64,000 nucleotides of DNA, taken from NCBI RefSeq assembly GCF_042186555.1, contig NC_133325.1, positions 90,734,982 to 90,798,981 on the forward strand. The letters are read 5' to 3'. Source of the DNA: Aquarana catesbeiana (Eukaryota > Chordata > Amphibia > Anura > Ranidae). Within the stretch, counting starts at the first letter, position 1, and each line of letters opens with the position of its first letter. Below, one piece after another: positions 44,993-57,648 of the stretch. Below the pieces are notes generated by a model. That model did not search any database and was not told where the DNA came from. It saw only the letters and a list, made by a program, of their open reading frames with translations. The position numbers were made by a program, and so were the translations under genes.

Positions 44993-45440
44993 AGTAACAT
45001 TAAACTTTTTTTAATATAACCGGTTATACTTACCTGCTCTGCAATAGTTTTGCACAGAGCAGCCACGATCCTTTTCTGGGATCCCCTGCTGGCGCTCCAG
45101 GCCCATCGTCTTCAGGAAGTTCTTCCATGTAAAGCCACTTTACCTGGGGGGCAACTATGCTGTCTTGCTCCCAACCCTCCTCCCGGTCTGCGTCTGACAA
45201 AAAGACAAGCAACTGCCCCACTCCCTTGTCACAGGATTTGATTGACAACAGTGGGGGCCAATGGCTGACGCCGCTATCTCTCTGCCCAATGAGGGAGAGC
45301 ACAGCAGCGAGAGACACTGCTTTGGTGCACATCGATGGATCGGATGTGGTTCAAGTAAAAATGAGGGGGCTGGGGGCTCTCCAACAGGCTTTTTACCTTT
45401 AATGCATCAAGGTAAAAATCCTTTAGGCTTTAGAACCACT
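44993..45440. mobile_element. TTAA-flanked MITE, AGTGGTTCTAAA family
   Basis: TTAA at 44989-44992 and 45441-45444 borders an element starting agtaacattaaacttt and ending aggctttagaaccact. Internal words ttttgcacagagcagcc and caatggctgac.cc also occur in 8237-8400 and 53817-54313, showing a common family. Frames on both strands (45030-45402) are by-products. Confidence 0.75.
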
Positions 45441-45444
45441 TTAA

Positions 45445-46759
45445 CTAAAGATTTAAATAAAGGTTTTTACAAAAGCGAGGCCAGAGATTTCTAACAAAGA
45501 ATGGACAAAAAAAAGCCGGAATATGTGGCACAGTAATCTGATGCTGAAGTGCCTGTACAAACCATGCAAAGAAGGATTTTTAGGTACAAGAGTACATCCG
45601 AGGTAGCTTTACTTTCAAAGGGTAGGAATGAGTCTGAGGCCCTTCTGTCCTTTAAAACCTGGGAGTCAACATCCATGCCATTTAGGCTGGAGATTGAGAA
45701 AAATGGAATAGAGGCCCCTGAGACCGCAGGAAAGTTCAAAAAAGGCCAAGAGTCTCCTAGTAGTTTAGGTATGTCCCCAGGTCCTTCTAGACCAGTTTGG
45801 TGCGGTGAGAATTACTGGTTTCTTCTCTTGCTCCATTTTGTGGCACATGCAATGTAGAAGTTGCATAGAAGGAAAAACCTGAACCAGGAATTATCAAGGC
45901 ATCCAATGCCAGTGCTAGGAGGCTCATTGGTCCTTGTCACAGAGTTAGCATGTTGTGAATATCCTGGCCTTCAGATTCTACATCAGGGGTTCCTCATCCG
46001 ACATGTCACGGAAAATATCCCATTCCCCTTGATACAGAAAGTGGCAGCTGAGGTAATGCAACTTCCAGCTGTACACTTCTGGCCAATGAACAGCAGAGAT
46101 CACTAGACAGTGTGGCTGCATGACTCCTGGCACCCCTCAGGGGTTGTTGTAGGCTACAGCTGTGGCATTACATAGTTACACAATTCAAATCTGGGGGGGA
46201 TCTTTGGGGGACAAACACACACGCAGACAAAAAACCTGTGATCCAATTTGCTCCAGGCAGGGGAAAAAAGGTCTTCCTGATCCCTTTGGAGGCAATTGGA
46301 TATTCCTTGTCTGATTGCAGAGATTGGGTGTCCTTGCAGAATGGGGGTCCAGTGTTGCAGAACCATCTTTATCACTCAGAACTATAGGATGCCTCAGCTA
46401 CATACAGGGCGCAGACTCGCAGCAGCATGGGGATTGCTCATCCTGAAACAAAAATGGAGTCAGGCAGAGTACTGCACAGCAATTAACGGGTCATAGTATT
46501 CTTTGAATAAATACAAAGCTTCCTCTGAGGAGAGGCATGCAGATGACCTCAATATTCACCTCAGCCAAGAGGAAGCTTTGTATGCATTCAGAAAATAGAG
46601 CTTCCTGTGAATGGCTGAGCCAGACTATTGTTTTGGGAGCAGGATGGAAGTCCCCATATTGCCTCTAGAACACAGTGCTTTATAATGTACGTAACTGATG
46701 CTACATAAAGCACTGACAACCACTGCACGTGTAAGAAATCGTCAGATTCCAAGGTGGGA
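45445..46759. other. intron with decayed retroelement pieces
   Basis: Around 46140-46330 the words acatagttacacaattcaaa, tcttcctgatccctttggag and caattggatattcc resemble a CR1-type LINE flank. At 46505-46575 there is a small palindrome (acaaagcttcctct and its complement). 44690-44900 and parts of 45500-46100 may be extensions of DIRS D, but I cannot align them with confidence. Confidence 0.3.
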
Positions 46760-47096
46760 ATCTTAATTCTTACGGGGGTAAACCTCTCACTCGCTAACAG
46801 AAGTCTTTTAATCAGGAGGTTCCAGCACGAGACTCTGATCCAAAAACACAGACAGGGCTGCTATTTGTACTTTCATGGTGTTCAGAGAAATCCCCTGGTC
46901 CACTCCAGCTTGCAAAAATGTAAGTACTACTGGTACCAAAGACCTAGAGATTTCTCTATCCTGGCACCAGTGTGAAAAAACCTCTCAGATTTTTGCGTAG
47001 ATTTGTCTAGTGATCGGCTTCCTAGGAGGATCTCAATCACTCTTTCAGAGCATCCCTTGTCTGTATATATCCCTCTTAAGAGCCAGGCCATCAAGT

Positions 47097-47300
47097 TTAA
47101 GAACCAAAAAGGTCCATCTCCAGAACTCCAAACTGCTGACTTATCTGAAAGAACACGTCTTTGTTTAACTCCCATTCCCCCTGGTGGATGGGCTGTCGGC
47201 TTAGGAAGTCTGCCACTACATTGGTGGTCCCTTTGTGGACCGCCGATATGGACTGGAGGGTTTCTTCGGCCCAACCTAGAACTTCTAAAGCCAATTTTAC
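47097..47300 (-). pseudogene. DIRS D RNase H C-terminus
   Basis: The frame reads EVLGWAEETLQSISAVHKG, NVVADFLSRQPIHQGEWELN and FGVLEMDLFGS. This is equivalent to the N..AD.LSR...GEW.L and DLF motifs of copies A and B. The end is frameshifted relative to RT. Confidence 0.8.
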
Positions 47301-47550
47301 AAGTTTACTGGACCTTGTCCCACCCTGACAGTTCAGTAAGAGACAGCTGTTATGTTGTCTGAAAGGACTTTGACTTCTAGTCCCGGAATCCTGCCTTTGA
47401 ACGCCTTCAATGCCTGGCCCACTGCCAGGAGCCCCCTGTGGTTAGAGGAGGTCTTTGCTTGGGCCGGTGGCCAGAATACCTGGGCTCGGAGGTCCTCCAA
47501 GTGAGTGCCTCAACCCCAGGCGTTTGCGTCGGTAGTAATCTTCAATGGGC

Positions 47551-48211
47551 CTAGGGACGACCTGATGCGAGCTCGTCTTTGCCAAGCCACCAATCCAGGG
47601 AGTTTTTTTTTACTTTTGCTGGGATGGAAACCTTCCCGTCCAGTGACTGTCTCTGTCCCAAGAGCATAGCAGGAAAAACTGCAGTTCCCTGGAATAGAGC
47701 TGTGCCCAGGGAACCGCTGGAATGCAGGTGGTCAGTCCTAGGATTCATAGCCTGTCTGCGAGAGCAGTCTCTGGGTTCCATCAATGTGGAAACCGCCATT
47801 ACCGCTTGAGCCCTTGTATCCACCAAGTAACCCAGGAAGGTCTTTATCTGGGACAGTTTGACCCGGTTCACTATCCAGCCTAGAGTCTCCAAGGTGAGAA
47901 TCACTTTGTCTACATCTGTTCTCACCTGCTGTAAAAGGACCGTAAATCAGATCGTCTAGATAGAGTATAAAAAGGGAGAGCCTCTGAAGATGCAGGTAAG
48001 CTACTGCCTCTGCCAGGACCTTTGTGAATACCCTGGGACTTGCAGTTAAACCAAAGGGGAGAGCACGGAACTGCCAATGCTGTATCCTCTTGCTTGTAAG
48101 GATTGCAAATCTTAACAGGGACTGATGTTCCAGGGCTATCCGGACATGGAGGTAAGCGTACCTTAAATCTATTGTAGCCATGAAGGCATCTTTCAACAGA
48201 GGTTTGCACAC
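47551..48211 (-). pseudogene. DIRS D reverse transcriptase
   Basis: A 157-codon frame (47738-48211) contains DAFMATIDLRYAYLHVRI (first catalytic Asp), ALPFGLTASPRVFTKVLAEA and the catalytic box ILYLDDL. A shifted frame continues LETLGWIVNRVKLSQIKTFL. These are the palm and thumb of a DIRS RT. All three Asp positions I can see are kept, but frameshifts break the protein. Confidence 0.88.
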
Positions 48212-48839
48212 ACTGTATATGCTCTCTAGTCGGAAGCTCTTGTCGCAGAAACTTGTTCAGTTGCTTGAGATTTATCAGGCAAAATTTCCCTGATGGCTTC
48301 TGGACGACAAAAACCTTGGGAGTAAAATCCCCGATAGAGCTGTTCCGGTGGTACAGGGATGATTACCTCCTGGCCCGCTAGATCCTGTAAGTTGTCTAGC
48401 AACCCTGCTGCCCTTAAAGGATACTTGGGTGGATGGGTCCGTATAAAATTGTGGTGGGGGGGGGGGGGAGAAGTTCCAAACGATAGCCTATTTAGAATCT
48501 GCAAGATCAAGGGGCTCTTGGAAATCCCATTCCACGGACAAAGTGAGAAAGTCTCCCCCCTACTCAGACACTGGCATCACTTCGACTGTTTGCTGGTGTC
48601 TTTGGATCCGGAAAAGAGCAGACCACCTTTTTATCTATTCTTATCATTCCCCCCACCTTCTGGTCTTTTGGTTTTGAATTGGCCCTAGTTGGGGGGGGGG
48701 GCCACCCAAAAAAAAAAAAAAAAAAAGGCTTCCTGCCTTTCTCCTTCCTGGCTCTCACTGGGAATTCCCCCCCCCCCCCCCCCCCCCCTTTCCAGATCGT
48801 GAAAGGACCTGATGCAGGCCAGGCCCAAAGAGCCATGAC

Positions 48840-49601
48840 CTAGACATATGGTCCCCTTCCCACGACTTGACCCAGATGGCCCTGCTTGCTGAGGAGGGCC
48901 GCTGACTTGGCCGTGGTACTAATAGCTTCCACTGCCACGTCCACTGGGTATGCCACAGCTTTGCTTACGATCTCTAGCAAGTCTGACTTTCTTTGAATTG
49001 TTCCCCTTAGTGATATGACTGGAAAGTCTGTAACCAAGCATCCTTGCTACGCAGGTTGGCGCCAAGGCTGCATTGGCATCCCATGCTCTTCGCAGTAGCA
49101 TTTCGGACCTTCAGTCTATTTGGTCCTTTAGGTTACCCGAGTCCTCGAAGGACAGATCAGATGTCTTCGAAACCTGTGAAAGGGCTACATCCAATTTAAG
49201 GGGTCTTGAAGAATTTCTTCTCTTACCCAAATGGAAACCTCCTTTTCCATGTCTTGAGTTAAAGGACTTTCTTCTCTGGGTCCTTTAATTCTCTCAAAAC
49301 AACCTCTTTGAGGGTCTGGTGGATTGGAAAGCCCCTTTGACTGAGGTTTCCCCAGTCCCCTATACATCTTATCCCAGGCTGACATCTGAGTTGGAGGCTC
49401 CTGGATGTCCTCAGAGGCGTAAATTGCCCTGAGCAGCCCATCCATGTTTTCCACGGGAAAGAGGTGTCTATGGTGCTTGGAACCCTCACTGTCCTGGCTT
49501 TGACTGAACTTTCTCCTTCTAAAAAGGCGCTTCGGTCTGACCCAGAGGTGAGATGAGGGAGGTCTCTGCAGGGTTCTCAGGCTTCTAGCAGATGTACTCA
49601 C
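48840..49601 (-). pseudogene. DIRS D gag-like region
   Basis: Minus-strand frames of 60 to 138 codons include MLLRRAWDANAALAPTCVAR, HLWVRPKRLFRRRKFSQSQ and WDKMYRGLGKPQSKG. Position upstream of RT and the basic, Ser/Arg-rich segment agree with a DIRS gag protein. No zinc knuckle is visible. Confidence 0.6.
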
Positions 49602-50094
49602 CTGAAAAGTGGTACGCTCCCTAGAAGACAGGGTCTCTCTGTACGGAGAGGAAGTCCCCCATCACTGCTGAGATTTCCTTGCCTGACAGTTTGTGGATGC
49701 ATCTATAGCAACCGACTTCAGTTTTGTTTTTTTTTTGTTTTTTTTTTTTAAAAAAAAACAAGTGTAGCTTCCGGGAAATGCAATCAAGAACTGAGTTGCA
49801 GGGGGAAGGTAGGGGCCTTTCAAACTCATGTGTTAATTGCGTTTCCTGTCATGTGAACCAGTCATCTCAGGTGTGCAGTCCTGGAAGACGACTAGAGAAA
49901 AATCTGCTTTTGTCTAAAAAAGCTAGAATCAGATGTAGAGATTGGTCTTAGAGCCAGCTTCTGCTCCGGTGCAAGAGGCACATGGTCACTGACATTAAGT
50001 ATTGCATGGGCCTTCAGCAGACAATCAACCTGTGGTTATGAAATTATTATTATTCATGATTCTATAGCGCCAACCGTTTGTGCAGCACCATAGC

Positions 50095-50122
50095 ATCTCT
50101 CTCTCTCTCTCTCTCTCTCTCT
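50095..50122. repeat. (CT)n microsatellite
   Basis: About 14 uninterrupted tc/ct units occur here. A similar tract of about 12 units is at 52261-52287, near the end of the LINE fragment. Confidence 0.95.
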
Positions 50123-50654
50123 AGTCCAGGTGTAGACCATCTAGTGGTAGATCCACATGGCAAAAAAAAGGCTGGAGAAGTGCCTAAGAACCTTAATGGG
50201 GCTCTAGGTGGCAGTAAAATGTGCAACAAGTGGTATGATGCAACATCTGGTCCCTCCAACTAAAACCAAGCTCCGAGTGGTTGAGTATTTATCATATTTG
50301 TAAAAGTTTACATTGTAACAAATAAAAATCAAATCTATCCCTAGTCTTACAGTAACAATCAGATGCATACAGGGTGACCCTGTCTTAGCCATCCATGACA
50401 CTGGACTGTCCATAAAGTTCAGGCTTTGCCCGTTTTGGTGGGCATCTAAAGGGAGTGTGTTTCATAGGGATGGACCACAGCCCTTGAGCTGTATAGTTGC
50501 CCTGAGACCGATTACACTGGTTGTACCTATGCAGGACCCCAGTGCTGGAGAAATACATTACAGGCCAACCTCACAATGTGGAGTCTGGGTAAAGTTCACG
50601 ATTTACCAAGGCTGTGTCAATCTGAATGCACCACTTCTACGGCATTAGAAAACA

Positions 50655-52440
50655 GTGAGAATTTGATTGAAGAATCCAAAGATTATGGACACTGAAAAAG
50701 CGCTTGACCGGGTAAGCTGGCCATGTATGTTTGCGGTGCTCAGACACATCGGCCTGGGGGAAGTGATGCTTAACCGAATAGCCAGAATTTATTCAAACCC
50801 AACAGCCCGAGTAAAGGCCAATGGAGTCCTATCGGACCCCTTCCCAATAACAAATGGGACGAGACAGGGATGCCCACTTTCCCCGCTCCTATTTGCTCTC
50901 TCCCTGGAACTCTTTCTATCCAAAATTAGATTGAACCGACATTCAGGGGATATTAATTGGTCCTTTGCAACACAAGATCTCGGCCTATGCAGACGACCTG
51001 CTCTTTTCGCTAACCAACCCAGGAGTGTCCCTACCAAATCTACTCGCAAAATTCGAGATATACGGGAAAATATCAAACCTTAAAATAAATTTTTCCAAAT
51101 CGGAAGCAATGGGGATATCACTACAGGCCCATATTCTTCTGAATTTACAATCAAATTTTAAATTTAAATGGACGTCCTCCGCCCTGACTTATTTAGGCAT
51201 GAAAATACCACCAGATCTGTCTCACATCTATGGGAGCAACTCTCTCTCTCCCCCCCCCCCCCCCCCCTCCTAGCCAAGACCAGAATATTGCTAGAAAATT
51301 GGAATAAAGGGTTACACTCCAGGTTTGGGAGGTGCAATTTACTCAAAATGAGTATACTCCCAAAATTTTTATACCTCTTCCAGGCCCTACCGATCAAGAT
51401 ACCTCCCATATATTTCAAACAAGTACAAGCCCTTTTCACCCGTTTTGTTTGGGCTCATAAAAAGCCTCGCATCCCAAGATCTCAACTATCCACACCAAAA
51501 CATTATGGCGGCCTAGCGCTACCAGACGTAAGGAAGTACTATCAAGCTACTCACCTAGGTAGGGTTCTTGATTGGTGCCGTTACAGGGACTCTAAGTTGT
51601 GGGCACAAATAGAACACCAAACCATTATACCTCTACGATCTGCGATATGGTGTAGTGACTCTCCCTGCAGAATTTAAATCCCATCCTATCATCGGAAACA
51701 CTATAAGACAGTGCATTCAAGCTACCTTACACACCTCTCTAACTACCAAAACATCACCTTTAACCCCGATTCTAGGTAACCCCAAGTTCTTTCCTGGACT
51801 CTCCTCTTCGCAATTTCAGACCTTGAGAAGATCCAATTATGTTTTAGCGTGACAATTTGTGCAACAAAATAAATGGCCCTCCATCTCAGAACTAATGTAC
51901 CCAGTAAGTCCGTTTAAACTTCTGTTTTGGGATGCAGCACGAATTCACCATTTTCTCCAGACCTTCCCAAACCCACAAAGTTACACCAGGCCTTTGACCA
52001 CGTTTGAAGAATTTTGTAAAATGGAAGACTTGATAATGACAGCTCAAGATAGACAGGAAACCATGGACTCATTGGAATATATTCAAGTATTCAGAAGAGG
52101 GTAAATCCCTCCTTAGGAACTAAAACCCTACCATTTCATACTGATCAACAACCTACAGTAATCATCGTACACAGGGATTCACGTATCTGAACGCCTAATA
52201 CACACCCCCCCCCCCATCTCTTTTTTTCTCTTCTCTGGTGGCTGCCTCCTGACTAGGGTATTCTCTCTCTCTCTCTCTCTCTCTCTGCATTACATGTACT
52301 ACTATAATGCAATGTCGGGAGGCTGCGACCCCCTTTTGTTATATACCACTGTGGTATGTTGTGGGCTCTGCCCCTCTCTTTTCTATTGAAAACTAATAGA
52401 ATATTTGAAAAAATAGAATCCGAAGATAAAAAATAAACTA
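50655..52440 (+). mobile_element. 5'-truncated L1/Tx1-like LINE
   Basis: It begins within RT and runs to an AT-rich end with aaaaaataaac near 52440. Its encoded protein resembles ORF2 of the LINE at 18550-24936 but is clearly another subfamily. Frameshifts occur about every 300 bases and a C-run (51251-51268) lies in one of them. It is antisense to RCBTB1. Confidence 0.85.
50667..52104 (+). pseudogene. LINE reverse transcriptase remnant
   Basis: Successive frames give EKALDRVSWPCMFAVLRHI, TNGTRQGCPLSPLLFALSLE, then the catalytic AYADDLLFSLTNPG, NLKINFSKSEAMGISL, and later SILPKFLYLFQALPIKIPP with HKKPRIPRSQL. The Y-A-D-D box is intact, though the reading frame is not. Confidence 0.87.
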
Positions 52441-53172
52441 GTTAACCTACAAGCGATTTCTCCATGAAGGAGAAAAAGTCCATCACCTTAGTACACTAGA
52501 ATGAGACTAGAATAAGGATTTGTGAAGTGGGGCAGGATTACAAGGGAGGCACCCAAGGGGCAGGTCCTCAAAAGCATTGCCAAATGTCCAATCACCTAAA
52601 GAAAGCTCAGGGACTTATGAATACTTTGCCTGTGTAACGTACCATCAAGAGAAGGTTTTTGGTTCTGGAACAAGGGTTAAGCACTTTAAGGTCAAAGCAA
52701 AAAATGCAATTCTGCAGCAGGTGACACTTTGTCAGCAACAAATCAACATTCAATTTACATTTAGTGATGGATTTCAGCAGTGTTTTGGGAAGCAGCGGAG
52801 TAATTTAAAACTAGAGATTGTGGAAGGAGAATTCTAAGGGATGCTTCTGCTGGCAAAATGTTAATATGCAGACGGCCCTGGTTTTCTATAACTGAAAACC
52901 CTTCTCAAATGTCACTTATGGTTTGTAAACACAGCTGGCTCTGCTTTTACCAAAGGCTTTACAGAGCTTGAGGTAGTTTCAGGCATCCCTAGAACTTTAG
53001 GGTTTATTATGGCAAGAGTTTCATCTATGGCGACATACTGAAAAGGGGTTTCTGATTTCTCTACAGGAGTAGTTCCGTATGGTCTAATGCTAAAAATCAG
53101 TGCTTTTACAGATGTATATGTTACAAAGCAAAATTAGTGTGAATAATTTTTTTTGATAATGTACATAATTAC
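52441..53172. other. RCBTB1 intron, low-copy-looking
   Basis: Neither transposon termini nor exons are evident here. The plus-strand frame at 52577-52837 (86 codons) shows no family signature. Confidence 0.35.
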
Positions 53173-53339
53173 CTCTCCATCCAAGCACAGGACCAGAGAG
53201 TGATGGGAGCCGCAAGCCACCTGCACCACCTTCTTTGGTATCAGTTCAGTACCAATATGGACAGGAATTGTACCCTGGACTGTATTGCCATTCCCAAGCT
53301 GATTATATCCATTATGTCCCCACGCATACAGCTCTCCAT
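53173..53339 (-). CDS. RCBTB1: RCBTB1 exon: RCC1 repeat (first exon inside the window)
   Basis: The exon reads DGELYAWGHNGYNQLGNGN, then IPVHIGTELIPKKVVQV and ACGSHHSLVLCLDGE. AWGHNGY.QLGNG and VACGSHHS are RCC1 blade signatures. It starts in phase 1 (two bases complete an Asp codon) after tcccttag and ends at a codon boundary before gtaatt. By comparison with human RCBTB1 (about 531 residues, recalled) some 92 residues precede it; their exons must lie right of the window. Confidence 0.97.
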
Positions 53340-53808
53340 CTAAGGGAAAAAAAAAAAAGTTGTAAGCATTAGTAAAAAAACACTTTAAGACCCACCCAAC
53401 TCATCTCTGCACTCACAGAAAGCATTAGCCTCAAAAAATATTTACAATGTAACCCCTTTGTGACAGAGGGTATAACAAGGTTTATGAATGAACACAACTT
53501 TTCAAATTGGCATGTAAAAACCGTACATTTCATCACAACTTTTATTTTTTTAGGACAAATTGGACTCTTGGTGATAAATGGTAACGGATATCTATTGATT
53601 TTTTTTTTCTTCCATCAAAAGTAAACCTGCCCCGAACTTTTTTTTTTTTTTTAATTTAGCTGTATATATATTTCTTCTCATTACCATAATGTACCAAAGA
53701 GCAATCCAAAATAAAGCAGCGATACACCGAATGGAAATTTGTACCGAAAGACAGTTTAAAAAAATTTAGATTTTTATATATAAAATTGTATTATATGTGA
53801 CATTTTAA

Positions 53809-55030
53809 CCACTTAAAGGGGTTGTAAAGATGTTTTTTTTTTTTTAAAATAACAAACATGTTATACTTACCTTCACTGTGCAGCTCGTTCTGCACAGAGT
53901 GGCCCCGAACCTGATCTTCTGGGGTCCCTCGGCGGCTGTTTCAGCTCCTCCCCGCAAGCATTTACCACCTTCATGCGAGCTCCCTCGCACGGTGGTGAGT
54001 GCTTGCGGGCGCGCTCCCGTGATACAGCCGGCGGCTATAGCCGCTCGCTGTATCACTCGGCCCCGCCCCCCGGCGCGCCGCGTCATCGGATGTGATTGAC
54101 AGCAGCGCGAGCCAATGGCTGCGCTGCTTTCAATCCATCCACTGCAGCCAATCAGCGACCAGGCTGAGCTGCAATGAAGCTGACGAGGAGCGAAGATTCG
54201 AGGCGTCAGGTAAGTAAAACGGGGGGGCTGGGGGCGGCGGTACTGTCAAAAGTTTTTTCACCTTAATGCATAGAATGCATTAAGGTGAAAAAATTTTTAC
54301 CTTTACAACCCCTTTAAGGACCGGAAGTATTTACCCCATTAACAGGCCATTTTTTGAGATATGGCACTGCGTCACTTTAACTGACAATTGCGGTCGTGTG
54401 ACATTGTACCCAAATAAAATATGAAAAAAAAAAAAAAAAAAAAAAAGGTCTTCATCAGTTTAGGCCAATATGTATTCTACTTTTTTTTTTTTTTTTAAAC
54501 CAAAAACAATATAAGCATATATTGATTGGTTTGCACAAAAGTTATAGCATCTACAAAATGGGGGAATAGATTTATGGGATTTATTTATTTTTTTTTTTTA
54601 CTAGTAATGGTGGTGATCAGCCATTTTTAGCGGGACTGCAACATTGCTGCAGACAGATCGGACATTTGACACTGACAGGGGAAGGGGTTAACACTAGTGG
54701 TGATTAAGGGGTTAAATGTGTTCCCTGGAAGGCAGTGTACGCGCGAGAGAGCGCGATGTTCCTGATCACTAGGAACAGACGATCTCTCTCTACTCCCGAC
54801 AGAACAGGGATATGTTTGTTTACATTGACAGATCCCCGTTCTGGCACTGTGGAGCGCTCGCAGGTGGCAAGCAGACATCGGGGGAGCCGATGCGCGTGGT
54901 CGGCTGCCGCAATGTCTGCTGGCCACCCGCACGCCCACCATCTATTGCACAAGGCGACGTACAGCTACGGCGATTCGTGAAATAGAGCCAACCTGCTGCA
55001 GTATAACTGCAACGGCTGGTCTTAAAGTGG
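53809..55030. mobile_element. piggyBac-like element with a nested MITE
   Basis: TTAA at 53805-53808 and 55031-55034 borders an element beginning CCACTT and ending ggtcttaaagtgg. After its first six bases it is interrupted by a 497-bp MITE (53817-54313) and resumes with aggaccggaagtatttacc. It carries the hairpin around gaacaggga.atg and the usual ataagcatatattgattgg word. Confidence 0.82.
53817..54313. mobile_element. MITE nested in the piggyBac-like element
   Basis: Termini AGGGGTTGTAAAG and CTTTACAACCCCT are perfect inverted repeats, each next to TTAA (53813-53816 and 54314-54317). The interior is GC-rich with caatggctgcgctgctttc, shared in part with 45240-45260. Near the right end a short palindrome, ttcaccttaatgcat and its complement, occurs. 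Confidence 0.87.
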
Positions 55031-55037
55031 TTAATTT

Positions 55038-55640
55038 ACCACTTGCTGACCAGCCGCCACACTAGTACAGGAGGTCGGCTCTCCTGCGCGAACCGACGTA
55101 CCTGTATGTCAGTCCGTGCATGTGAGATTGCGGGAGCTCGCCTGCCACCCGCGATCAATGTACACAGAGGCAGAACAGGGATCTGCCTTTGTAAACAAGG
55201 CAGATCCCTGTTCTGACAGGGGACAACTCAGATCTGCTGTTCCCAGTGATCGGGAACAGCGATCTCCATCATGTCCCAGGCAGCCCATCCCCCTACAGTT
55301 AGAACACCCTGAGGGAACACATTTAACCCCTTGATCGCCTATTGTTATTTATACATCGATCAGTGCATTTTCTAGCACTGATCAATGTAATGTCACTGGT
55401 CCCCAAAAAAAAAGGTGTAATTTAGGGTCAGATTTGTCCGCCACAATGTCGCAGCCCCGCCAAATTAAAAAAAAAGCCGCCATTACCAGTAAGAATAAAT
55501 AAAAGTCCCTAAATCTATCCTATAGTTTGTACACAATTTTTGCACAAACCAATCAATACATGCCTTTTGTGGTTTGTTTACCAAAAATATGTAGAATACA
55601 TACTGGATTTTGTTCAGCTTTAGTAAATAAACCCCACTGA
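55038..55640. mobile_element. piggyBac-like element, 3' end missing
   Basis: It starts CCACTTGCTGACCAGCC directly after the TTAA of the preceding element. It holds a hairpin (gaacagggatctgcctttg and its complement) and the words ataaatgttatttata..gatcagtgc. It fades near 55620 without a clear right terminus. Confidence 0.6.
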
Positions 55641-56469
55641 CATTAGTACTAGTTTAAGAAAGAAAATTAACCACTTGCCGACCGCTGCATGCCGATATAC
55701 GTCAGCAGAATGGCAGCGGTGGGCAAACTGGCGTACCTGTACGTCCCCTTTAATTGGCGGGGCTAGCAGGCACGTGTGCCGCCGCATACAGCGTGACCAG
55801 CAGACTACGTCCACCGGTCTCTCGGGGATCGTGTCATGGAGCTGCAGAACAGGGAAGTGCAAACAAGGCATAAGTTGAACACCATCCCCCCCCAGTTAGA
55901 ATCACTCCCTAGGACGCACTTAACCCCTTGATCTTCCCCTAGTGGTTAACCCCTTCCCTGCCAGTGTCATTTACACAGTAATCAGTGCATTTTTATAGCA
56001 CTGATCGCTGTATAAATGACAAAGGTCCCACCAAAATAGTGTCAAAAGTGTCCAATGTGTTCACTATAATGTCGCAGTCATGATAAAAAACCAAACAAAA
56101 AAAACCCAAAACCCCGCAGATCGCCATTACTAATAAAAAAAATTGACAGTTACTTACCGATAACTGTTTTTCTAGGATATCTTCCAGGACGGCACACCTG
56201 AGAGATGAGAGGCTCCTCCCTACAGGAAACACAATCAATCGACAGCTGTTTTAAGTCCCCACCCTTCCCCTTGATCCTCAGTTTGTAGAGAATTAACTCC
56301 TGAACCTGGTTCACAAGGGAAATCATTCCTCATAGGTACTCACCTTCTAGTGTTCTACCATTTTCCCTCCTCCAACGGGCGGGAAGTAGGCCTGCCGTCC
56401 TGGAAGATATCCTAGAAAAACAGTTATCGGTAAGTAACTGTCAATTTTCTCTAGTCATCTTCCAGGACG

Positions 56470-56720
56470 GCACACCTGAGAGGATAATCAAGTACCTCAG
56501 GCCTACCTTAGGGTGGGACCACTGCAAGACCCTCTTGGCGGATCTTGGTTCTGCAGTGAGTTTTACCTCCACTCCATATGCTTGATGAAGGTATTATAGC
56601 TGGATCATGCGGCTGGTCTGCAGGTCTACTCCGCCGATGTCCCTGCCTTCTCTGCTTCGGATGCAGGACCTAGGTGGAGTGCGCTCTTAAAGATGGAATC
56701 AGAAAACATGTTAAACTTGT
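56470..56720 (-). pseudogene. DIRS C tyrosine recombinase C-terminus
   Basis: The minus strand reads RAHST in the His-x-x-Arg box. In a shifted frame QAYGVEVKLTAEPRSAKRVL gives the segment with the nucleophilic Tyr and the following helix, as in other DIRS recombinases. At least one stop and one frameshift are present. The end lies about 50 bases from the inverted terminus. Confidence 0.65.
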
Positions 56721-57648
56721 AGGTTATCAATGTTGCCTGTCTCACACATCTAACAACCATGGCCTATTGTGCCTGTTGGTGCTACTTAGAACCCTTAAAG
56801 ATTAATCAGAGACCTGTGTTGTAAGACAAGGACACTAATTGATCACTAAGAGGGCCTGTCTTAACACTACCCTGTTCAGGGAATTAAAACTGCAAAAAAA
56901 GGTTGGCCCCTGACAACCTTTTTTGTTCATTTTTAGCTTTACATCAGCAAAGACTAAAGGGAAGCCTACTTAAGGGTAATAGATTAACCGAGGCTTGATC
57001 CCTGGGTTAAAGGCATGCCCACTCTGTGGCTTTACTTACGCCTGAGTGCCTACTTCAGGAGAATAAAGTTCATAGCAGGAGTATAACACTTATACTGCTA
57101 CATCTAGTTCTGCTAGAAGGGTGAGATGAAGGCCATGCACCGAGCCGTAACCTATTCGGTCGGGTGGACATCTTTATACTTCATCTTCAGGTCATAATAC
57201 TCCTCTGAACAGAACTTCCCAAGTTCTTACTAAGCAGGGTGATTCTTTATCGCCTTCCTCCAGTGTCCTATAACCCTACTGGGCTTCAACCCTAGGAAAT
57301 GGTTCCAGCATCTCTGAATGTAAGGGGCTGAGGCTTTCTGACATGTGACGTCTGCAGCCAGAACTCCAGGCCCCTCCACGGAAAAGAGGGCTGAAATACA
57401 AAAGGTGATACATGCATTATTAATATCACAAATTAAAAAAGATCATAGATTGTGGACCCAGCACAATAGATTTAGACAGAAAGGACACAAGAATAGACAA
57501 TAATGTGTATCTGAGTGTGGCTAGCTAAACCAACATATCAAATATGGGAGAGACCCAAATCTGAACTTCAATGTAGACAAACAGTCCTCAGTCTGGTTTT
57601 CTGATGTGCAGCCAATCTGTAAAAACATTAAGACACACGCAAACCCTC

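Larger units (their letters stand above)
46760..49620 (-). mobile_element. DIRS-like retrotransposon D (no termini found)
   Basis: Minus-strand remnants appear in the expected order from right to left: gag (48840-49601), RT (47551-48211), RNase H (47097-47300) and the start of the recombinase (46927-47100, with SERVIEILLGSRSLDK). It differs from A/B and C in sequence and represents a further subfamily. A 22-base C-run (48767-48788) and an A-run interrupt gag/RT. Inverted termini were not located. Confidence 0.82.

Noticed and set aside
48564..48836. Minus-strand frame with poly-Gly and poly-Phe
   Set aside because: Produced by a C-run and an A-run within the decayed DIRS D; homopolymer length here may also be unreliable.
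2697..53339. Assignment of the host gene to RCBTB2 instead of RCBTB1
   Set aside because: The BTB and C-terminal exons have QFSYPVY.AFLQYLYTD, LATSYCENRLKKLC and TQTAAFWQMDG, which fit RCBTB1; RCBTB2 differs at these points.
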